Of a stretch of DNA of 64,000 bases, positions 35,535 through 49,512 are shown one piece after another. Within the stretch, counting starts at the first letter, position 1, and each line of letters begins with the position of its first letter. The stretch comes from Geodermatophilus saharensis (GTDB lineage: Bacteria > Actinomycetota > Actinomycetes > Mycobacteriales > Geodermatophilaceae), in NCBI RefSeq assembly GCF_900188205.1, contig NZ_FZOH01000001.1:220359-284358 (forward strand), given 5' to 3'. A program made the translations under genes and the position numbers. Below the pieces are notes generated by a model that did no database searches, was not told where the DNA came from, and was given only the letters and a program-made list of their open reading frames with translations.

Positions 35535-36074
35535 GTGAGCGACGAGAAGCCGGGCCGCGGGGAGGACCCCCGCGCCGCCTCCGACGCCGAGCTGACCGAC
35601 GAGCAGCTCGACCGCGAGGCCCCGGGCGTCGACGACGCCGGCGAGCTCGAGGCCGCCGAGGACGAGATCGCCGCCGAGGCCGCGGCCGAGGAGGACAAGG
35701 TCGTCCCCGCCCCGGCCCGCCGCCGGGGCGGCCGGATCACCGCCGACGACGACGAGGACGACGAGCCCGCGGCCGCCCGCACCCGCCGCGCGGCCCGCGA
35801 GCGCACCAGCCGCCCGGCCGGCCGGTCCGAGGGGTCCGGCACCCGCTCCCGCGCCGCCGCCCAGCGCGCCCGCACCGACGAGGTCCGCCGGCGCCGCGAC
35901 CTGCGCCGGTTCCTGCGCGAGGTCGTCGCCGAGCTGCGGAAGGTGATCTGGCCCGGCCGCCGCGAGCTGATCACCTACACCACGGTCGTCATCCTCTTCG
36001 TGGCCTTCATGGTGGCCCTGGTCGCGGGCCTGGACGTCCTCTTCGCGCAGGGCGTGCTCGCCGTCTTCGGCTGA
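35535..36074 (+). CDS. secE: Preprotein translocase subunit SecE with acidic N-terminal extension
   Basis: SecE (179 aa) clamps the SecY channel. The functional part is the C-terminal 60 residues: [20 protein letters not shown] (amphipathic helix) and one transmembrane helix (about 147-170). Before it are about 110 residues of charged, acidic then Arg/Ala-rich low-complexity sequence, longer than in most bacteria. The GTG start at 35535 precedes VSDEKPGR; an internal start cannot be excluded. nusG follows after 41 nt. Confidence 0.93.
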   Translation: MSDEKPGRGEDPRAASDAELTDEQLDREAPGVDDAGELEAAEDEIAAEAAAEEDKVVPAPARRRGGRITADDDEDDEPAAARTRRAARERTSRPAGRSEGSGTRSRAAAQRARTDEVRRRRDLRRFLREVVAELRKVIWPGRRELITYTTVVILFVAFMVALVAGLDVLFAQGVLAVFG

Positions 36075-36115
36075 CCGCCCCGCGCCCGCCCGCACCCGAG
36101 AAGGAAGAGATCCCC

Positions 36116-37021
36116 GTGACCGACCCCCGCGAGCCCTTCGACACCGACAGCGACGTCGAGGCGATCGACCTCGACGACGAGCGGCTCGACGTCCGCGGCA
36201 GCGTCGACCTCGAGACCGGCGCCGACGCGGCCGGTGCCGCCGAGAGCTCGGCCGACACCACCGACCAGGACACCGCCACCGGCGTGGCCGACGTGACCCC
36301 GCTGGTCGAGAGCGGCGGCCGCGACAGCCTCGTCGGCGACCCGCTGGCGGCGCCCGCCCCCGACCACGACCCGATCGTCACCGAGGCGCTGGCCGAGGCC
36401 GAGGCGGAGGACGCCGACCCGCGGGAGACCCTCAAGCGGACGCTGCGCACGCAGTTCGGCGACTGGTACGTCATCCACTCCTACGCGGGCTACGAGAACA
36501 AGGTGAAGACCAACCTCGAGTCCCGCATCCAGTCGCTGGACATGGAGGACTACATCTTCCAGATCGAGGTGCCCACCGAGGAGGTCACCGAGATCAAGAA
36601 CGGCAAGCGCACCCAGGTCAACCGGAAGAAGCTGCCCGGCTACCTGCTCGTCCGGATGGACCTCAACGACGAGTCCTGGGGCGCGGTCCGCAACACCCCC
36701 GGCGTCACCGGCTTCGTGGGCGCCACCTCGCGGCCCTCGCCGCTGAGCATCGACGAGGTCGTCAACCTGCTGGTGCCCGACGCGCCGCCGCAGGCGGCCA
36801 AGGTCGCCGAGGCCGCGTCACCGGCCGCGGCCGCCGCGCCGGCCGCCGTGGTCGACTTCGAGGTCGGCGAGTCGGTCACCGTCATGGACGGCCCGTTCGC
36901 CACCCTCCCGGCGACCATCAACGAGATCAACGCCGAGCAGCAGAAGCTGCAGGTGCTGGTCTCGATCTTCGGCCGGGAGACGCCGGTCGAGCTGTCGTTC
37001 ACCCAGGTCGCGAAGATCTGA
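36116..37021 (+). CDS. nusG: Transcription termination/antitermination protein NusG
   Basis: NusG (301 aa) binds RNA polymerase and couples it to ribosomes or Rho. The NGN domain starts near residue 117 ([20 protein letters not shown]) and includes [11 protein letters not shown] and [10 protein letters not shown]. The KOW domain follows an Ala-rich linker ([18 protein letters not shown] to the end). The first 115 residues are an acidic Asp/Glu/Ala extension, common in actinobacteria but long here. The GTG start follows AAGGAAGAG. A strong hairpin separates it from rplK. Confidence 0.96.
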   Translation: MTDPREPFDTDSDVEAIDLDDERLDVRGSVDLETGADAAGAAESSADTTDQDTATGVADVTPLVESGGRDSLVGDPLAAPAPDHDPIVTEALAEAEAEDADPRETLKRTLRTQFGDWYVIHSYAGYENKVKTNLESRIQSLDMEDYIFQIEVPTEEVTEIKNGKRTQVNRKKLPGYLLVRMDLNDESWGAVRNTPGVTGFVGATSRPSPLSIDEVVNLLVPDAPPQAAKVAEAASPAAAAAPAAVVDFEVGESVTVMDGPFATLPATINEINAEQQKLQVLVSIFGRETPVELSFTQVAKI

Positions 37022-37026
37022 GTCGA

Positions 37027-37076
37027 CCCCCTCGTCCCCACCCTCCGCACGCTCGGGGTGGGACCCTGCGAGGGGG
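37027..37076 (+). terminator. Hairpin between nusG and rplK
   Basis: An outer 8-bp stem (CCCCCTCG with CGAGGGGG) encloses an asymmetric internal loop and an inner stem of about 8 bp (CCCACCC with GGGTGGG). It begins 5 nt after the nusG stop. It may terminate the secE-nusG transcript or act as an attenuator before rplK-rplA. Confidence 0.6.
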
Positions 37077-37107
37077 CCGTTCCACCCCGTCACGAAGAAG
37101 GAAAGAC

Positions 37108-37539
37108 ATGCCCCCCAGGAAGCGGTTGACCGCGGTCATCAAGCTCCAGATCAACGCCGGTGCGGCCACCCCCGCGCCGCCGGTGGGTCCGGCGCTGGGC
37201 CAGCACGGCGTCAACATCATGGAGTTCTGCAAGGCGTACAACGCCGCCACGGAGTCGCAGCGCGGCAACGTGATCCCGGTCGAGATCTCGGTCTACGAGG
37301 ACCGCTCGTTCACCTTCGTCACCAAGACCCCGCCCGCGGCGCGCATGCTGCTCAAGGCCGCCGGGGTCGAGAAGGGCTCCGGCGAGCCGCACAAGACCAA
37401 GGTCGCCACCGTCACGCGCGACCAGGTCCGTGAGATCGCGCAGACCAAGATGCCCGACCTCAACGCCAACGACCTCGACGAGGCCGAGAAGATCATCGCC
37501 GGCACCGCCCGGTCGATGGGCATCACCGTCCAGGGCTGA
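37108..37539 (+). CDS. rplK: 50S ribosomal protein L11
   Basis: L11 (143 aa) binds the GTPase-associated centre of 23S rRNA and is needed for the stringent response and for thiopeptide binding. The sequence is canonical: [34 protein letters not shown], then the C-terminal rRNA-binding domain ending [10 protein letters not shown]. The ATG follows GAAGAAGGAAAG. rplA follows after 123 nt. Confidence 0.98.
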   Translation: MPPRKRLTAVIKLQINAGAATPAPPVGPALGQHGVNIMEFCKAYNAATESQRGNVIPVEISVYEDRSFTFVTKTPPAARMLLKAAGVEKGSGEPHKTKVATVTRDQVREIAQTKMPDLNANDLDEAEKIIAGTARSMGITVQG

Positions 37540-37662
37540 TCCCGCTCCTGGAAGTCGCCGGCACCGCCCGGCGTCGCGCCACCGACAGCACCCGTGGGAG
37601 GGCCTGCGCCAGGCCCGGGCACCACGAGACTCCCGCCGGCACGGCGGGGGAGAGGACACACC

Positions 37663-38382
37663 ATGGCGAAGCACGGCAAGAAGTACCTCGAGGCCGCGGC
37701 CAAGGTCGACCGCGAGAAGCTCTACAGCCCGCTGCAGGCCGCGGGTCTGGCCAAGGAGACCTCGCCGACCGCGTACGACGCCACCGTCGAGGTGGCCATG
37801 CGGCTGGGCGTCGACCCGCGCAAGGCCGACCAGATGGTCCGCGGCACGGTGAACCTGCCGCACGGCACCGGCAAGACCGCCCGCGTCATCGTCTTCGCGA
37901 CCGGTGACAAGGCCGCCGAGGCCGAGGCCGCCGGTGCCGACGTCGTCGGCTCCGACGACCTGATCGCGCGCATCCAGGAGGGCTTCCTGGACTTCGACGC
38001 CGCGATCGCCACGCCCGACCAGATGGCCAAGGTCGGCCGCATCGCGCGCATCCTCGGCCCCCGCGGCCTGATGCCGAACCCGAAGACCGGCACGGTGACC
38101 CCCGACGTCACCAAGGCGGTCGCCGACATCAAGGGCGGGAAGATCAACTTCCGCGTCGACAAGCAGGCCAACCTGCACCTGGTGATCGGCAAGACCTCCT
38201 TCGACGAGACCCGGCTGGTCGAGAACTACGCCGCCGCGCTCGACGAGGTGCTGCGCGCCAAGCCGGCCGCGGCCAAGGGCCGGTACCTGAAGAAGGTCAC
38301 CATCTCCACCACCATGGGCCCGGGCATCCCGGTCGACCCGAACCGCACCCGCAACCTGACGGTGGACGAGCCCACCGCCTGA
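37663..38382 (+). CDS. rplA: 50S ribosomal protein L1
   Basis: L1 (239 aa) forms the mobile L1 stalk and, in other bacteria, represses translation of the L11-L1 mRNA. It has [35 protein letters not shown] and the C-terminal [18 protein letters not shown]. The ATG at 37663 follows GGGGGAGAGG. A 16-bp hairpin terminator lies about 50 nt after the stop. Confidence 0.98.
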   Translation: MAKHGKKYLEAAAKVDREKLYSPLQAAGLAKETSPTAYDATVEVAMRLGVDPRKADQMVRGTVNLPHGTGKTARVIVFATGDKAAEAEAAGADVVGSDDLIARIQEGFLDFDAAIATPDQMAKVGRIARILGPRGLMPNPKTGTVTPDVTKAVADIKGGKINFRVDKQANLHLVIGKTSFDETRLVENYAAALDEVLRAKPAAAKGRYLKKVTISTTMGPGIPVDPNRTRNLTVDEPTA

Positions 38383-38429
38383 GGGAGGACCTCGTCCTCC
38401 CCGGGCGAGGCCACCCACGCAGGTCGCCA

Positions 38430-38464
38430 GGAGGCCCCGCCGCGCACCGCGCGGCGGGGCCTCC
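38430..38464 (+). terminator. rplA terminator, 16-bp perfect stem
   Basis: Arms 38430-38445 and 38449-38464 are exact reverse complements with a 3-nt loop (ACC), 47 nt after the rplA stop. There is no U-tract. Confidence 0.85.
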
Positions 38465-38503
38465 GCCGTCCGTGCGCCCGTCCGTGCGCCCGCCCGTGCC
38501 CGG

Positions 38504-38565
38504 GACGAGATCGCCGGTCTCGTACGCCTCCGGCCCGCCGTGCGTACGAGACCGGCGATCTCGTC
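38504..38565. repeat. 24-bp perfect inverted repeat before rplJ
   Basis: Arms 38504-38527 and 38542-38565 are exact reverse complements around a 14-nt loop. Each arm also contains its own inverted hexamers (ACGAGA, 7 nt, TCTCGT), so the DNA can fold either as one long hairpin or as two small ones. It lies between the rplA terminator and the presumed rplJ promoter. It has the look of a dispersed intergenic repeat unit, but no second copy occurs in this window. Confidence 0.9.
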
Positions 38566-38843
38566 GCGGAGGGGGACGACGGCGGCGGGGGAGGGGGCCG
38601 GCCGGCGGCGTGTACGCTGGGCGGCGTTCCCCCCACGACCGCTGGTCGTCGCACGTCCGCGTGCGATCGAAGGTCCCGGATCCCCGGGCGGCCCGCGCAG
38701 GAGGACGGTTCGATCGACGCGGGCCCCTGCCGCTCGCGTCCCTCGCCCCGTGCGCCCTGCGCCGGGGCGTTCCTCGTCTCCGGGCCCCGATCGCGGCGCT
38801 CCGTACGGCGCTCGGCGGTCGCCCGTCCGACGAGAGGAGGCCC

Positions 38844-39452
38844 ATGCCCACGCAGGCGAAGGCCGCGGTGATCGACGAGATCACCGAGCGGTTCCAGAAG
38901 TCCAGCGCGGCCGTGCTCACCGAGTACCGCGGGCTCACCGTGTCGCAGCTGACCCAGCTGCGTCGTTCCCTCGGTGCGGGCAGCAGCTACGCCGTCGTCA
39001 AGAACACCCTGACGAAGCGGGCGGCGGACGAGGTCGGCCACGCCGACCTGGCCCCGCTGCTCAACGGCCCCACCGCGATCGCCTTCATCGAGGGCGACGT
39101 CGTCGAGGCCGCCAAGGCCATCCGCGACTTCGCGCGCGCCAACCCGCTGCTCGTCGTCAAGGGCGGCGTCGTCGAGGGCCGCACCGTCGGCCCCGCCGAG
39201 GTCACCGCCCTGGCCGACGTCGAGCCGCGCGAGGTGCTGCTGGCCAAGCTGGCCGGCGCGATGAAGGGCAACCTGACCAAGGCCGCCGGCCTGTTCCAGG
39301 CCCCGCTGTCGCAGGTCGCCCGCCTGGCCGCGGCGCTGCAGGAGAAGAGGGAGTCCGCCGAGGGCCCCGCCGCTCCCGCCGCCGACACCGCTGCCGCCGA
39401 CACCACCACCGACACCGCCGAGACCGCGGACGCCGCGGCCGGCACCGACTGA
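38844..39452 (+). CDS. rplJ: 50S ribosomal protein L10
   Basis: L10 (202 aa) anchors L7/L12 dimers on the ribosomal stalk. The conserved start is [30 protein letters not shown], with the [10 protein letters not shown] rRNA-binding region. The C-terminal L12-binding helix is followed by an Ala/Thr/Asp-rich tail of about 30 residues. The ATG at 38844 follows GAGAGGAGG. rplL follows after 17 nt. Confidence 0.98.
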   Translation: MPTQAKAAVIDEITERFQKSSAAVLTEYRGLTVSQLTQLRRSLGAGSSYAVVKNTLTKRAADEVGHADLAPLLNGPTAIAFIEGDVVEAAKAIRDFARANPLLVVKGGVVEGRTVGPAEVTALADVEPREVLLAKLAGAMKGNLTKAAGLFQAPLSQVARLAAALQEKRESAEGPAAPAADTAAADTTTDTAETADAAAGTD

Positions 39453-39469
39453 CCCCAGAAGGAGAGATC

Positions 39470-39865
39470 ATGGCCAAGCTGTCCACCACGGAGCTGCTCG
39501 ACGCGTTCAAGGAGATGACGCTGCTCGAGCTGTCCGACTTCGTGAAGCAGTTCGAGGAGACCTTCGAGGTCACCGCTGCCGCTCCGGTCGCCGTCGCGGC
39601 CGCCGCCCCCGCCGGTGGCGGTGGCGACGGTGGCGCCCCCGCCGCCGAGGAGCAGGACGAGTTCGACGTCATCCTCGAGAGCGCCGGCGACAAGAAGATC
39701 CAGGTCATCAAGGAGGTGCGCGGCCTGACCTCGCTCGGCCTCAAGGAGGCCAAGGACCTGGTCGACGGCGCGCCGAAGCCGGTCCTGGAGAAGGTCGCCA
39801 AGGACGCTGCCGAGAAGGCCAAGGCCGCCCTCGAGGGCGCCGGCGCCACCGTCACCGTCAAGTGA
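39470..39865 (+). CDS. rplL: 50S ribosomal protein L7/L12
   Basis: L7/L12 (131 aa) is the multicopy stalk protein that recruits translation factors. The N-terminal dimerisation domain is [28 protein letters not shown]. An Ala/Gly hinge with a poly-Gly run follows, and then the C-terminal factor-binding domain ([39 protein letters not shown] type). The start ATG follows AAGGAGAG. A hairpin lies 52 nt after the stop. Confidence 0.98.
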   Translation: MAKLSTTELLDAFKEMTLLELSDFVKQFEETFEVTAAAPVAVAAAAPAGGGGDGGAPAAEEQDEFDVILESAGDKKIQVIKEVRGLTSLGLKEAKDLVDGAPKPVLEKVAKDAAEKAKAALEGAGATVTVK

Positions 39866-39917
39866 CCCCCTCCCCGGCCGTCACCGCGGCCGGGTAGCAC
39901 CACCCGCACACGACAGG

Positions 39918-39943
39918 GGCCGTCCTCCTCCGGGAGGGCGGCC
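39918..39943 (+). terminator. Hairpin after rplL
   Basis: An 11-bp stem (GGCCGTCCTCC with GGAGGGCGGCC, one G-U pair) and a 4-nt loop, 52 nt after the rplL stop. It probably reduces read-through into rpoB. Confidence 0.6.
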
Positions 39944-40111
39944 TCCGTCGCGTCCGGAGGAGGGGAGCGGCGGCCACTCCGGACGGCGATCGGCGGCGTG
40001 GCGGAGACAACCGGCCCACCCGGCTGGCATCATGGCGACGCGGAACGCCGCCCGACTGCCGGACGCCGTCCTTCCCGGGCCGTGGTGTGGGTCGCCCCTC
40101 ACCCCCCGACG

Positions 40112-40140
40112 TGGACAGCCTCCGTCAGCAGGGGTAGGGT
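40112..40140 (+). promoter_or_regulatory. rpoB promoter
   Basis: TGGACA (40112-40117), a 17-bp spacer and TAGGGT (40135-40140) match the actinobacterial housekeeping sigma consensus closely. Transcription would start near 40147, giving an rpoB leader of about 180 nt. Confidence 0.75.
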
Positions 40141-40326
40141 TCTCTGTTGCGCTGCCCCCTGACTGCCTGCCCGCCGAGCCGGGTCGCCTGGGGTGCCCGG
40201 GATCCTCCGGGCGCCCGGTCGACCGAGCGGGCCGGTCGCCGCGGACAGCCCCGCCGAAACCGACGACGACCCAGGACGAACCGCACCCACCGCCCGCACG
40301 TCGTGAGGTCCTTGGAAGGACGCATC

Positions 40327-43836
<3,510 letters not shown>

Positions 43837-43926
43837 TCCGCTGCCGGCCGGCCCTGACCACCGGGGCCGGCCGGCCCCCCACTTCGCCAGAAGAAGAGAA
43901 CTAGCCCCGGGAAAGGGGTCCACTCA

Positions 43927-46900
43927 GTGCTCGACGTCAACTTCTTCGACGAGCTCCGCATCGGTCTGGCCACCGGCGACGACATCCGCCAGTGGTCGCA
44001 CGGTGAGGTGAAGAAGCCCGAGACCATCAACTACCGGACCCTGCGTCCGGAGAAGGACGGTCTCTTCTGCGAGAAGATCTTCGGTCCCACCCGGGACTGG
44101 GAGTGCTACTGCGGCAAGTACAAGCGCGTCCGCTTCAAGGGCATCATCTGCGAGCGCTGCGGCGTCGAGGTGACCCGCGCCAAGGTGCGGCGTGAGCGGA
44201 TGGGCCACATCGAGCTGGCCGCGCCGGTCACCCACATCTGGTTCTTCAAGGGCGTCCCCTCGCGCCTGGGCTACCTGCTCGACCTGGCGCCCAAGGACCT
44301 CGAGAAGATCATCTACTTCGCCGCCTACCTGATCACCTCGGTCGACGACGAGGCGCGCCACCGCGACCTCCCGACCATCGAGGCCGAGATCAGCGCGGAG
44401 AAGCACAACCTCGAGAGCCGGCGCGACGCCGACGTCGAGGCACGCCAGCAGAAGCTCGAGGCCGACCTGGCCGAGCTCGAGGCGGAGGGCGCCAAGTCCG
44501 ACGTCCGCCGCAAGGTGCGCGAGGGCGGCGAGCGCGAGATGCGCCAGCTGCGCGACCGCGCCCAGCGGGAGATCGACCGCCTCGAGGAGGTGCTCGACAC
44601 CTTCCGCAAGCTCGAGGTCAAGCAGCTCATCGCCGACGAGGGCCTCTACCGCGAGCTGCGCGACCGCTTCGGTGAGTACTTCGAGGGCGGCATGGGTGCC
44701 GCGGCCCTGCAGAAGCTGCTGGCCGACTTCGACCTCGACGCCGAGGCCGCCTCGTTGCGCGACACCATCCGCAACGGCAAGGGCCAGCGCAAGCTGCGTG
44801 CCCTCAAGCGGCTCAAGGTCGTCGCGGCGTTCCAGCAGACGCGCAACTCGCCGATGGGCATGGTGCTCGACTGCGTACCGGTCATCCCGCCGGACCTGCG
44901 CCCGATGGTGCAGCTCGACGGTGGCCGCTTCGCCACCAGCGACATGAACGACCTGTACCGCCGGGTCATCAACCGCAACAACCGGCTCAAGCGGCTGCTC
45001 GACCTCGGCGCGCCCGAGATCATCGTGAACAACGAGAAGCGGATGCTGCAGGAGTCCGTGGACGCGCTGTTCGACAACGGCCGCCGCGGCCGGCCGGTCA
45101 CCGGCCCGGGCAACCGTCCCCTGAAGTCCCTGAGTGACCTGCTCAAGGGCAAGCAGGGCCGGTTCCGGCAGAACCTGCTCGGCAAGCGCGTCGACTACTC
45201 CGGCCGCTCGGTCATCGTCGTCGGCCCGCAGCTGAAGCTGCACCAGTGCGGCCTGCCCAAGCAGATGGCGCTGGAGCTGTTCAAGCCCTTCGTCATGAAG
45301 CGGCTGGTCGACCTCAACCACGCGCAGAACATCAAGTCCGCCAAGCGCATGGTCGAGCGCGCCCGTCCCGTCGTCTGGGACGTGCTCGAGGAGGTCATCA
45401 CCGAGCACCCGGTCCTGCTGAACCGGGCGCCGACGCTGCACCGCCTGGGCATCCAGGCCTTCGAGCCGCAGCTGGTCGAGGGCAAGGCCATCCAGATCCA
45501 CCCGCTGGTCTGCACGGCCTTCAACGCCGACTTCGACGGTGACCAGATGGCGGTGCACCTGCCGCTGTCGGCCGAGGCGCAGGCCGAGGCCCGCATCCTC
45601 ATGCTGTCGAGCAACAACATCCTGAGCCCGGCCGACGGTCGCCCGATCACCGCGCCGACCCAGGACATGGTGCTGGGCCTGTACCACCTGACCACCCTGG
45701 TGCCGAGCCGGTACGAGGCCGACGGTGGGCGTCCGGCGGCCTTCGGGTCGACGGCCGAGGCGATCATGGCGTTCGACAAGGGCGCCCTGGGCCTGCAGGA
45801 GCGGGCGCTCATCCGCCTCGACGAGGTGTTCGGCGTCGACAACGGCAAGGTCAACCCCGCGTGGGAGCAGCCGGCCGACTGGGCGCCGGGTGCGCCGGCG
45901 CTGGTCGAGACCAGCCTGGGTCGCGTGCTGTTCAACGAGGCCCTGCCCGAGGACTACCGCTTCGTCAACTACCAGGTGCCGAAGAAGGAGCTCGGGGCGA
46001 TCGTCAACGACCTCGCCGAGCGCTACCCCAAGGTGCAGGTCGCGGCGACGCTGGACGCCCTCAAGTCGGCCGGTTTCCGCTGGGCCACCCGCTCGGGCGT
46101 CACGATCGCCATCGACGACGTCGTCACGCCGCCGGCCAAGCAGGAGATCCTCGACCGGCACGAGAACGAGGCCCGGCAGATCGAGCGGCAGTACGAGCGC
46201 GGTGTCATCACCGACGCCGAGCGCCGCGGCGAGCTGATCGAGATCTGGACCCGCGCGCGGGCCGAGGTCAGCCAGGCCATGGTGGACAACTTCCCGACCA
46301 CCAACCCGGTCTGGGTCATGGTCAACTCGGGCGCCCGGGGCAACATGATGCAGATCAGCCAGATCGCCGGCATGCGCGGTCTGGTGGCCAACCCGAAGGG
46401 CGAGATCATCCCGCGGCCGATCAAGGCCAACTTCCGGGAGGGTCTGTCGGTGCTGGAGTACTTCATCTCCACGCACGGTGCGCGCAAGGGTCTGGCCGAC
46501 ACCGCCCTGCGGACCGCGGACTCCGGGTACCTCACCCGGCGGCTGGTCGACGTCTCCCAGGACGTCATCATCCGCGAGGAGGACTGCGGCACCGAGCGCG
46601 GCGTCATCATGCCGATCGCCACGGTGGTCGGCGGGGTCCTCACCCGGGACGCGCACGTCGAGACCAGCGTCTACGCCCGCTCCCTGGCCGCCGACGTGGT
46701 CGCCGAGGACGGCACGCTGGTCGCGCAGGCCGGTCAGGACCTGGGCGACGTGCTCATCGGTGCGCTGGTCGACGCCGGTGTCGCCGAGGTCAAGGTCCGC
46801 TGCGTGCTGACCTGCGAGTCCCTGCTGGGCACCTGCGCGACCTGCTACGGCCGGTCGCTGGCCACCGGCAAGCTCGTCGACGTCGGCGAGGCGGTCGGCA

Positions 46901-47832
46901 TCATCGCCGCCCAGTCGATCGGTGAGCCCGGCACCCAGCTGACGATGCGCACCTTCCACACCGGTGGTGTCGCGGGTGAGGACATCACCCACGGTCTGCC
47001 GCGTGTGGTGGAGCTCTTCGAGGCCCGCGTCCCCAAGGGCAAGGCCCCGATCGCCGAGCTGGCCGGCTCCGTCCGGATCGAGGACGGCGAGCAGTTCCGC
47101 AAGCTGACCATCACCCCGGACGACGGCTCCGACGAGGTCGTCTACGACAAGCTGTCGCGCCGGTCGCGGCTGCGGGTCGAGGACGGCGCCCACGTCGAGG
47201 TCGGCGAGCAGCTCACCGAGGGTGCGGTGGACCCGCACGAGGTGCTGCGGATCATGGGCCCGCGCGAGGTGCAGCTGCACCTGGTCCGCGAGGTCCAGGA
47301 GGTCTACCGCAGCCAGGGCGTGTCGATCCACGACAAGCACATCGAGGTGATCATCCGCCAGATGCTCAAGCGGGTGACCATCATCGACTCGGGCGCGACG
47401 GAGTTCCTCCCCGGTGCGCTGGTCGAGCGGACGCTGTTCGAGACCGAGAACCGCCGCGTCGTCGCCGAGGGCGGCGAGCCGGCCTCGGCCCGTCCGGTGC
47501 TCATGGGCATCACCAAGGCCTCGCTCGCGACCGAGTCGTGGCTGTCGGCCGCCTCCTTCCAGGAGACGACCAAGGTGCTCACCGATGCCGCGATCCAGGG
47601 CAAGAGCGACAGCCTGCTCGGGCTCAAGGAGAACGTGATCATCGGCAAGCTGATCCCGGCGGGTACGGGCATCAGCCGCTACCGGAACATCACGGTCGAG
47701 CCGACCGAGGAGGCCCGCGCCGCCGTCTACACGATGGCCGGGTACGACGACGGGCAGTACTACAGCCCCGACGTCTTCGGTGCCGGCTCCGGTGAGGCCG
47801 TGCGCCTCGAGGAGTACGACTGGCGGGGCTGA
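43927..47832 (+). CDS. rpoC: DNA-directed RNA polymerase subunit beta prime
   Basis: RpoC (1301 aa) carries the catalytic magnesium site N533-A-D-F-D-G-D539. Zinc site 1 is C60, C62, C75 and C78; zinc site 2 is C887, C963, C970 and C973. An insertion of charged coiled-coil sequence at about residues 135-235 is the usual actinobacterial beta-prime insert. The GTG start gives the standard [16 protein letters not shown] perfect hairpin terminator follows 19 nt after the stop. Confidence 0.98.
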   Translation: MLDVNFFDELRIGLATGDDIRQWSHGEVKKPETINYRTLRPEKDGLFCEKIFGPTRDWECYCGKYKRVRFKGIICERCGVEVTRAKVRRERMGHIELAAPVTHIWFFKGVPSRLGYLLDLAPKDLEKIIYFAAYLITSVDDEARHRDLPTIEAEISAEKHNLESRRDADVEARQQKLEADLAELEAEGAKSDVRRKVREGGEREMRQLRDRAQREIDRLEEVLDTFRKLEVKQLIADEGLYRELRDRFGEYFEGGMGAAALQKLLADFDLDAEAASLRDTIRNGKGQRKLRALKRLKVVAAFQQTRNSPMGMVLDCVPVIPPDLRPMVQLDGGRFATSDMNDLYRRVINRNNRLKRLLDLGAPEIIVNNEKRMLQESVDALFDNGRRGRPVTGPGNRPLKSLSDLLKGKQGRFRQNLLGKRVDYSGRSVIVVGPQLKLHQCGLPKQMALELFKPFVMKRLVDLNHAQNIKSAKRMVERARPVVWDVLEEVITEHPVLLNRAPTLHRLGIQAFEPQLVEGKAIQIHPLVCTAFNADFDGDQMAVHLPLSAEAQAEARILMLSSNNILSPADGRPITAPTQDMVLGLYHLTTLVPSRYEADGGRPAAFGSTAEAIMAFDKGALGLQERALIRLDEVFGVDNGKVNPAWEQPADWAPGAPALVETSLGRVLFNEALPEDYRFVNYQVPKKELGAIVNDLAERYPKVQVAATLDALKSAGFRWATRSGVTIAIDDVVTPPAKQEILDRHENEARQIERQYERGVITDAERRGELIEIWTRARAEVSQAMVDNFPTTNPVWVMVNSGARGNMMQISQIAGMRGLVANPKGEIIPRPIKANFREGLSVLEYFISTHGARKGLADTALRTADSGYLTRRLVDVSQDVIIREEDCGTERGVIMPIATVVGGVLTRDAHVETSVYARSLAADVVAEDGTLVAQAGQDLGDVLIGALVDAGVAEVKVRCVLTCESLLGTCATCYGRSLATGKLVDVGEAVGIIAAQSIGEPGTQLTMRTFHTGGVAGEDITHGLPRVVELFEARVPKGKAPIAELAGSVRIEDGEQFRKLTITPDDGSDEVVYDKLSRRSRLRVEDGAHVEVGEQLTEGAVDPHEVLRIMGPREVQLHLVREVQEVYRSQGVSIHDKHIEVIIRQMLKRVTIIDSGATEFLPGALVERTLFETENRRVVAEGGEPASARPVLMGITKASLATESWLSAASFQETTKVLTDAAIQGKSDSLLGLKENVIIGKLIPAGTGISRYRNITVEPTEEARAAVYTMAGYDDGQYYSPDVFGAGSGEAVRLEEYDWRG

Positions 47833-47851
47833 TCCCCGGTAGCACGTGAGG

Positions 47852-47882
47852 AGGGCCCCCAGGTCGACGACCTGGGGGCCCT
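47852..47882 (+). terminator. rpoBC terminator
   Basis: AGGGCCCCCAGGT pairs perfectly with ACCTGGGGGCCCT around CGACG (the stem can extend to 15 bp with one loop base). It starts 19 nt after the rpoC stop. Only a short TT follows. Confidence 0.88.
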
Positions 47883-48014
47883 TCCGCGTCCGGTGGGGGG
47901 GCGGCACGACCGGGTGACCCGATCGTGCCGCGTCCTGGCTCACCGTGGGAGGTGGGCCAGGACGCGCTCAGGTGAGCCCGGACGACGACGGCGTCACGTG
48001 ACGCAGTGTGCGCC

Positions 48015-49058
48015 TCACCGGTCGGCCAGCCGCCGCATGGTCTCCACGGTGCGCAGCCGGCCCTCACGGCTGTCGTCGAGCGGCTGGAGCGCGATGGTGG
48101 TGACTCCGGCCTCGGCGTAGGCGGCGACCCGCTCGGCCACGTAGGACTCCGGCCCGATGAGCGACACGTTCCGGACGAACTCCTCCGGCAGTGCGGCCGC
48201 GGCCTCGTCCTTGCGCCCGGACAGGTAGAGGTCCTGCACCGTCTCCGCGGCGTCGTCGTACCCGTAGCGCCGGGCCAGGTCGTTGTAGAAGTTCTTGCCC
48301 TTGGCCCCCATGCCGCCGACGTAGAGCGCCAGGTGGGGGCGCACCGCGTCGTGCAGGTGGTCGACGTCCTCGCCGATCGCGACCGGGACGCCGCAGATGA
48401 CCTGCAGTTCACCGAGCTCGGGGTCGCGCTTGGCCTTCCCGGCCCGCAGGGCGTCGCCCCAGACGTCGTCGGCACGCTCGGGCATGAACCAGATCGGCTC
48501 CCACACCTCGGCGATCTCGGCGGCGAGTTCGACGTTCCTGGGCCCCAGCGCGGCCAGCATGACCGGGATCCGCTCGCGGACCGGGGTGTTGATCAGCTTG
48601 AGCGGCTTGCCCAGGCCGGTGCCCTGGTCGGCCGGCAGAGGGACGGTGTACTTCGGGCCCTCGTGCACCAGCCGGTCGCGCCGCCACACCTGGCGGCAGA
48701 TCTCCACGACCTCCCGGGTGCGCTGCAGCGGGGCGTCGTAGGGGACGCCGTGCCACCCCTCGATCACCTGCGGGCCCGAGGCGCCCAGACCGAGGGTGAA
48801 GCGGCCCCCGGAGACGAAGTCCAGGCCGGCCGCGGTCATCGCCGTCAGCGCCGGCGTGCGGCTGTAGATCGGCAGGATCGCGCTCATCAGCTCGACGCGC
48901 TCGGTGACGGCGGCCAGGTACCCGAGCTGGCTCACGGCGTCGAAGGTGTAGACCTCCGCGCACATCGCGAGGTCGAGCCCGGCGGCCTCCAGGTCGACGA
49001 TCTCCGCCGCCGTCTCCTGGAACCCCCCGGCGTAACTGGCCTGGATGCCGATGCGCAC
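48015..49058 (-). CDS. LLM-class (F420-dependent type) oxidoreductase
   Basis: 347 residues of the luciferase-like TIM-barrel family. It has RIGIQASYAGGF at the start, VELMSAILPIYSRTPALTAMTAAGLDFVSGGRFTLGLGASGPQVIEGWHG, and a C-terminal GVTTIALQPL. The GLGASGPQV loop and overall pattern match F420-dependent members of actinobacteria, although FMN use cannot be excluded. The GTG at 49058 is chosen over the upstream GTG because AGAGGAG lies 5 nt before it. It lies between rpoC and rpsL on the opposite strand, with no obvious functional link. Confidence 0.87.
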   Translation of the reverse strand: MRIGIQASYAGGFQETAAEIVDLEAAGLDLAMCAEVYTFDAVSQLGYLAAVTERVELMSAILPIYSRTPALTAMTAAGLDFVSGGRFTLGLGASGPQVIEGWHGVPYDAPLQRTREVVEICRQVWRRDRLVHEGPKYTVPLPADQGTGLGKPLKLINTPVRERIPVMLAALGPRNVELAAEIAEVWEPIWFMPERADDVWGDALRAGKAKRDPELGELQVICGVPVAIGEDVDHLHDAVRPHLALYVGGMGAKGKNFYNDLARRYGYDDAAETVQDLYLSGRKDEAAAALPEEFVRNVSLIGPESYVAERVAAYAEAGVTTIALQPLDDSREGRLRTVETMRRLADR

Positions 49059-49146
49059 CTGCACTCCTCTGGTCGGCGGCGCCCGCGTCGGCGCCACCGG
49101 CGACCGTAGCGGGTGCCCCCGGCCGGTTCCCCGGGCTCGGGGCGGC

Positions 49147-49377
49147 TCAGGCGGTGCGGCTGCGCAGCGGGCGGATGGCGCCCACGACCTCGGTCACCAC
49201 CCGGACGCCGTCGACGTCGCGGGGCACCCGGCCGGCCGCGTCCGCGTCGGCGACGTCGACCTTGACGACGTACCCGCTGTCGCGCCGGGCCAGGCCGATG
49301 CCGACGACGCCGGGCTGGGCGGACAACTGGGTGGCCAGGGCGCTCTTGGCGGCGCGGGCGGCGGCACGGTCGGTCAC
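49147..49377 (-). CDS. Small protein resembling the N-terminal domain of the adjacent trypsin-like protease
   Basis: 76 residues, GTG start with AGGAG 5 nt upstream. The pattern VVGIGLARRDSGYVVKVDVAD, then VPRDVDGVRVVTEVVG, is an alternating strand-loop arrangement with a conserved Gly-Val-Gly-Ile-Gly. It resembles the beta-rich segment that precedes the catalytic domain in some bacterial trypsin-like proteins, such as the neighbour at 49513-50478 (AIGLAPVSPGRARLAIRV and EVDVRVTGPI). I know no function. It could be a stand-alone binding or inhibitor-like module. Confidence 0.65.
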   Translation of the reverse strand: MTDRAAARAAKSALATQLSAQPGVVGIGLARRDSGYVVKVDVADADAAGRVPRDVDGVRVVTEVVGAIRPLRSRTA

Positions 49378-49512
49378 GAGGACTCCTCGCTGACGCCCGC
49401 CGGCCGGGAGCCAGGGGCGAGGAAGGCCCCGGGCGGACGGGCGGGCTCGGTCACCTCCCCATGGTGCCTCGTCCCCGTCCGGAGCGACATCCCCCTGACC
49501 TGGGGACTTCGC

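Larger units (their letters stand above)
38383..38843 (+). promoter_or_regulatory. rplA-rplJ intergenic region and rplJ leader
   Basis: This 461-bp gap holds, in order: the rplA terminator (38430-38464), a short run of GTCCGTGCGCCC-like repeats (about 38468-38500), a 24-bp perfect inverted repeat (38504-38565), a possible minus-10 TACGCT (38612-38617), and about 220 nt of GC-rich leader before rplJ. L10-L12 leaders in bacteria bind the L10(L12)4 complex and repress translation; a conserved kink-turn could not be assigned by eye. No protein gene is seen. Confidence 0.6.
39866..40326 (+). promoter_or_regulatory. rplL-rpoB intergenic region
   Basis: This 461-bp gap contains the rplL hairpin (39918-39943), the rpoB promoter (40112-40140) and a leader of about 180 nt before the rpoB TTG. 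Open frames in it are shadows without family similarity or ribosome binding sites. I see no other gene. Confidence 0.7.

Noticed and set aside
39881..40102. Small minus-strand gene in the rplL-rpoB gap
   Set aside because: There is no ribosome binding site, the composition is low complexity, and it overlaps the rplL hairpin side of the rpoB promoter region.
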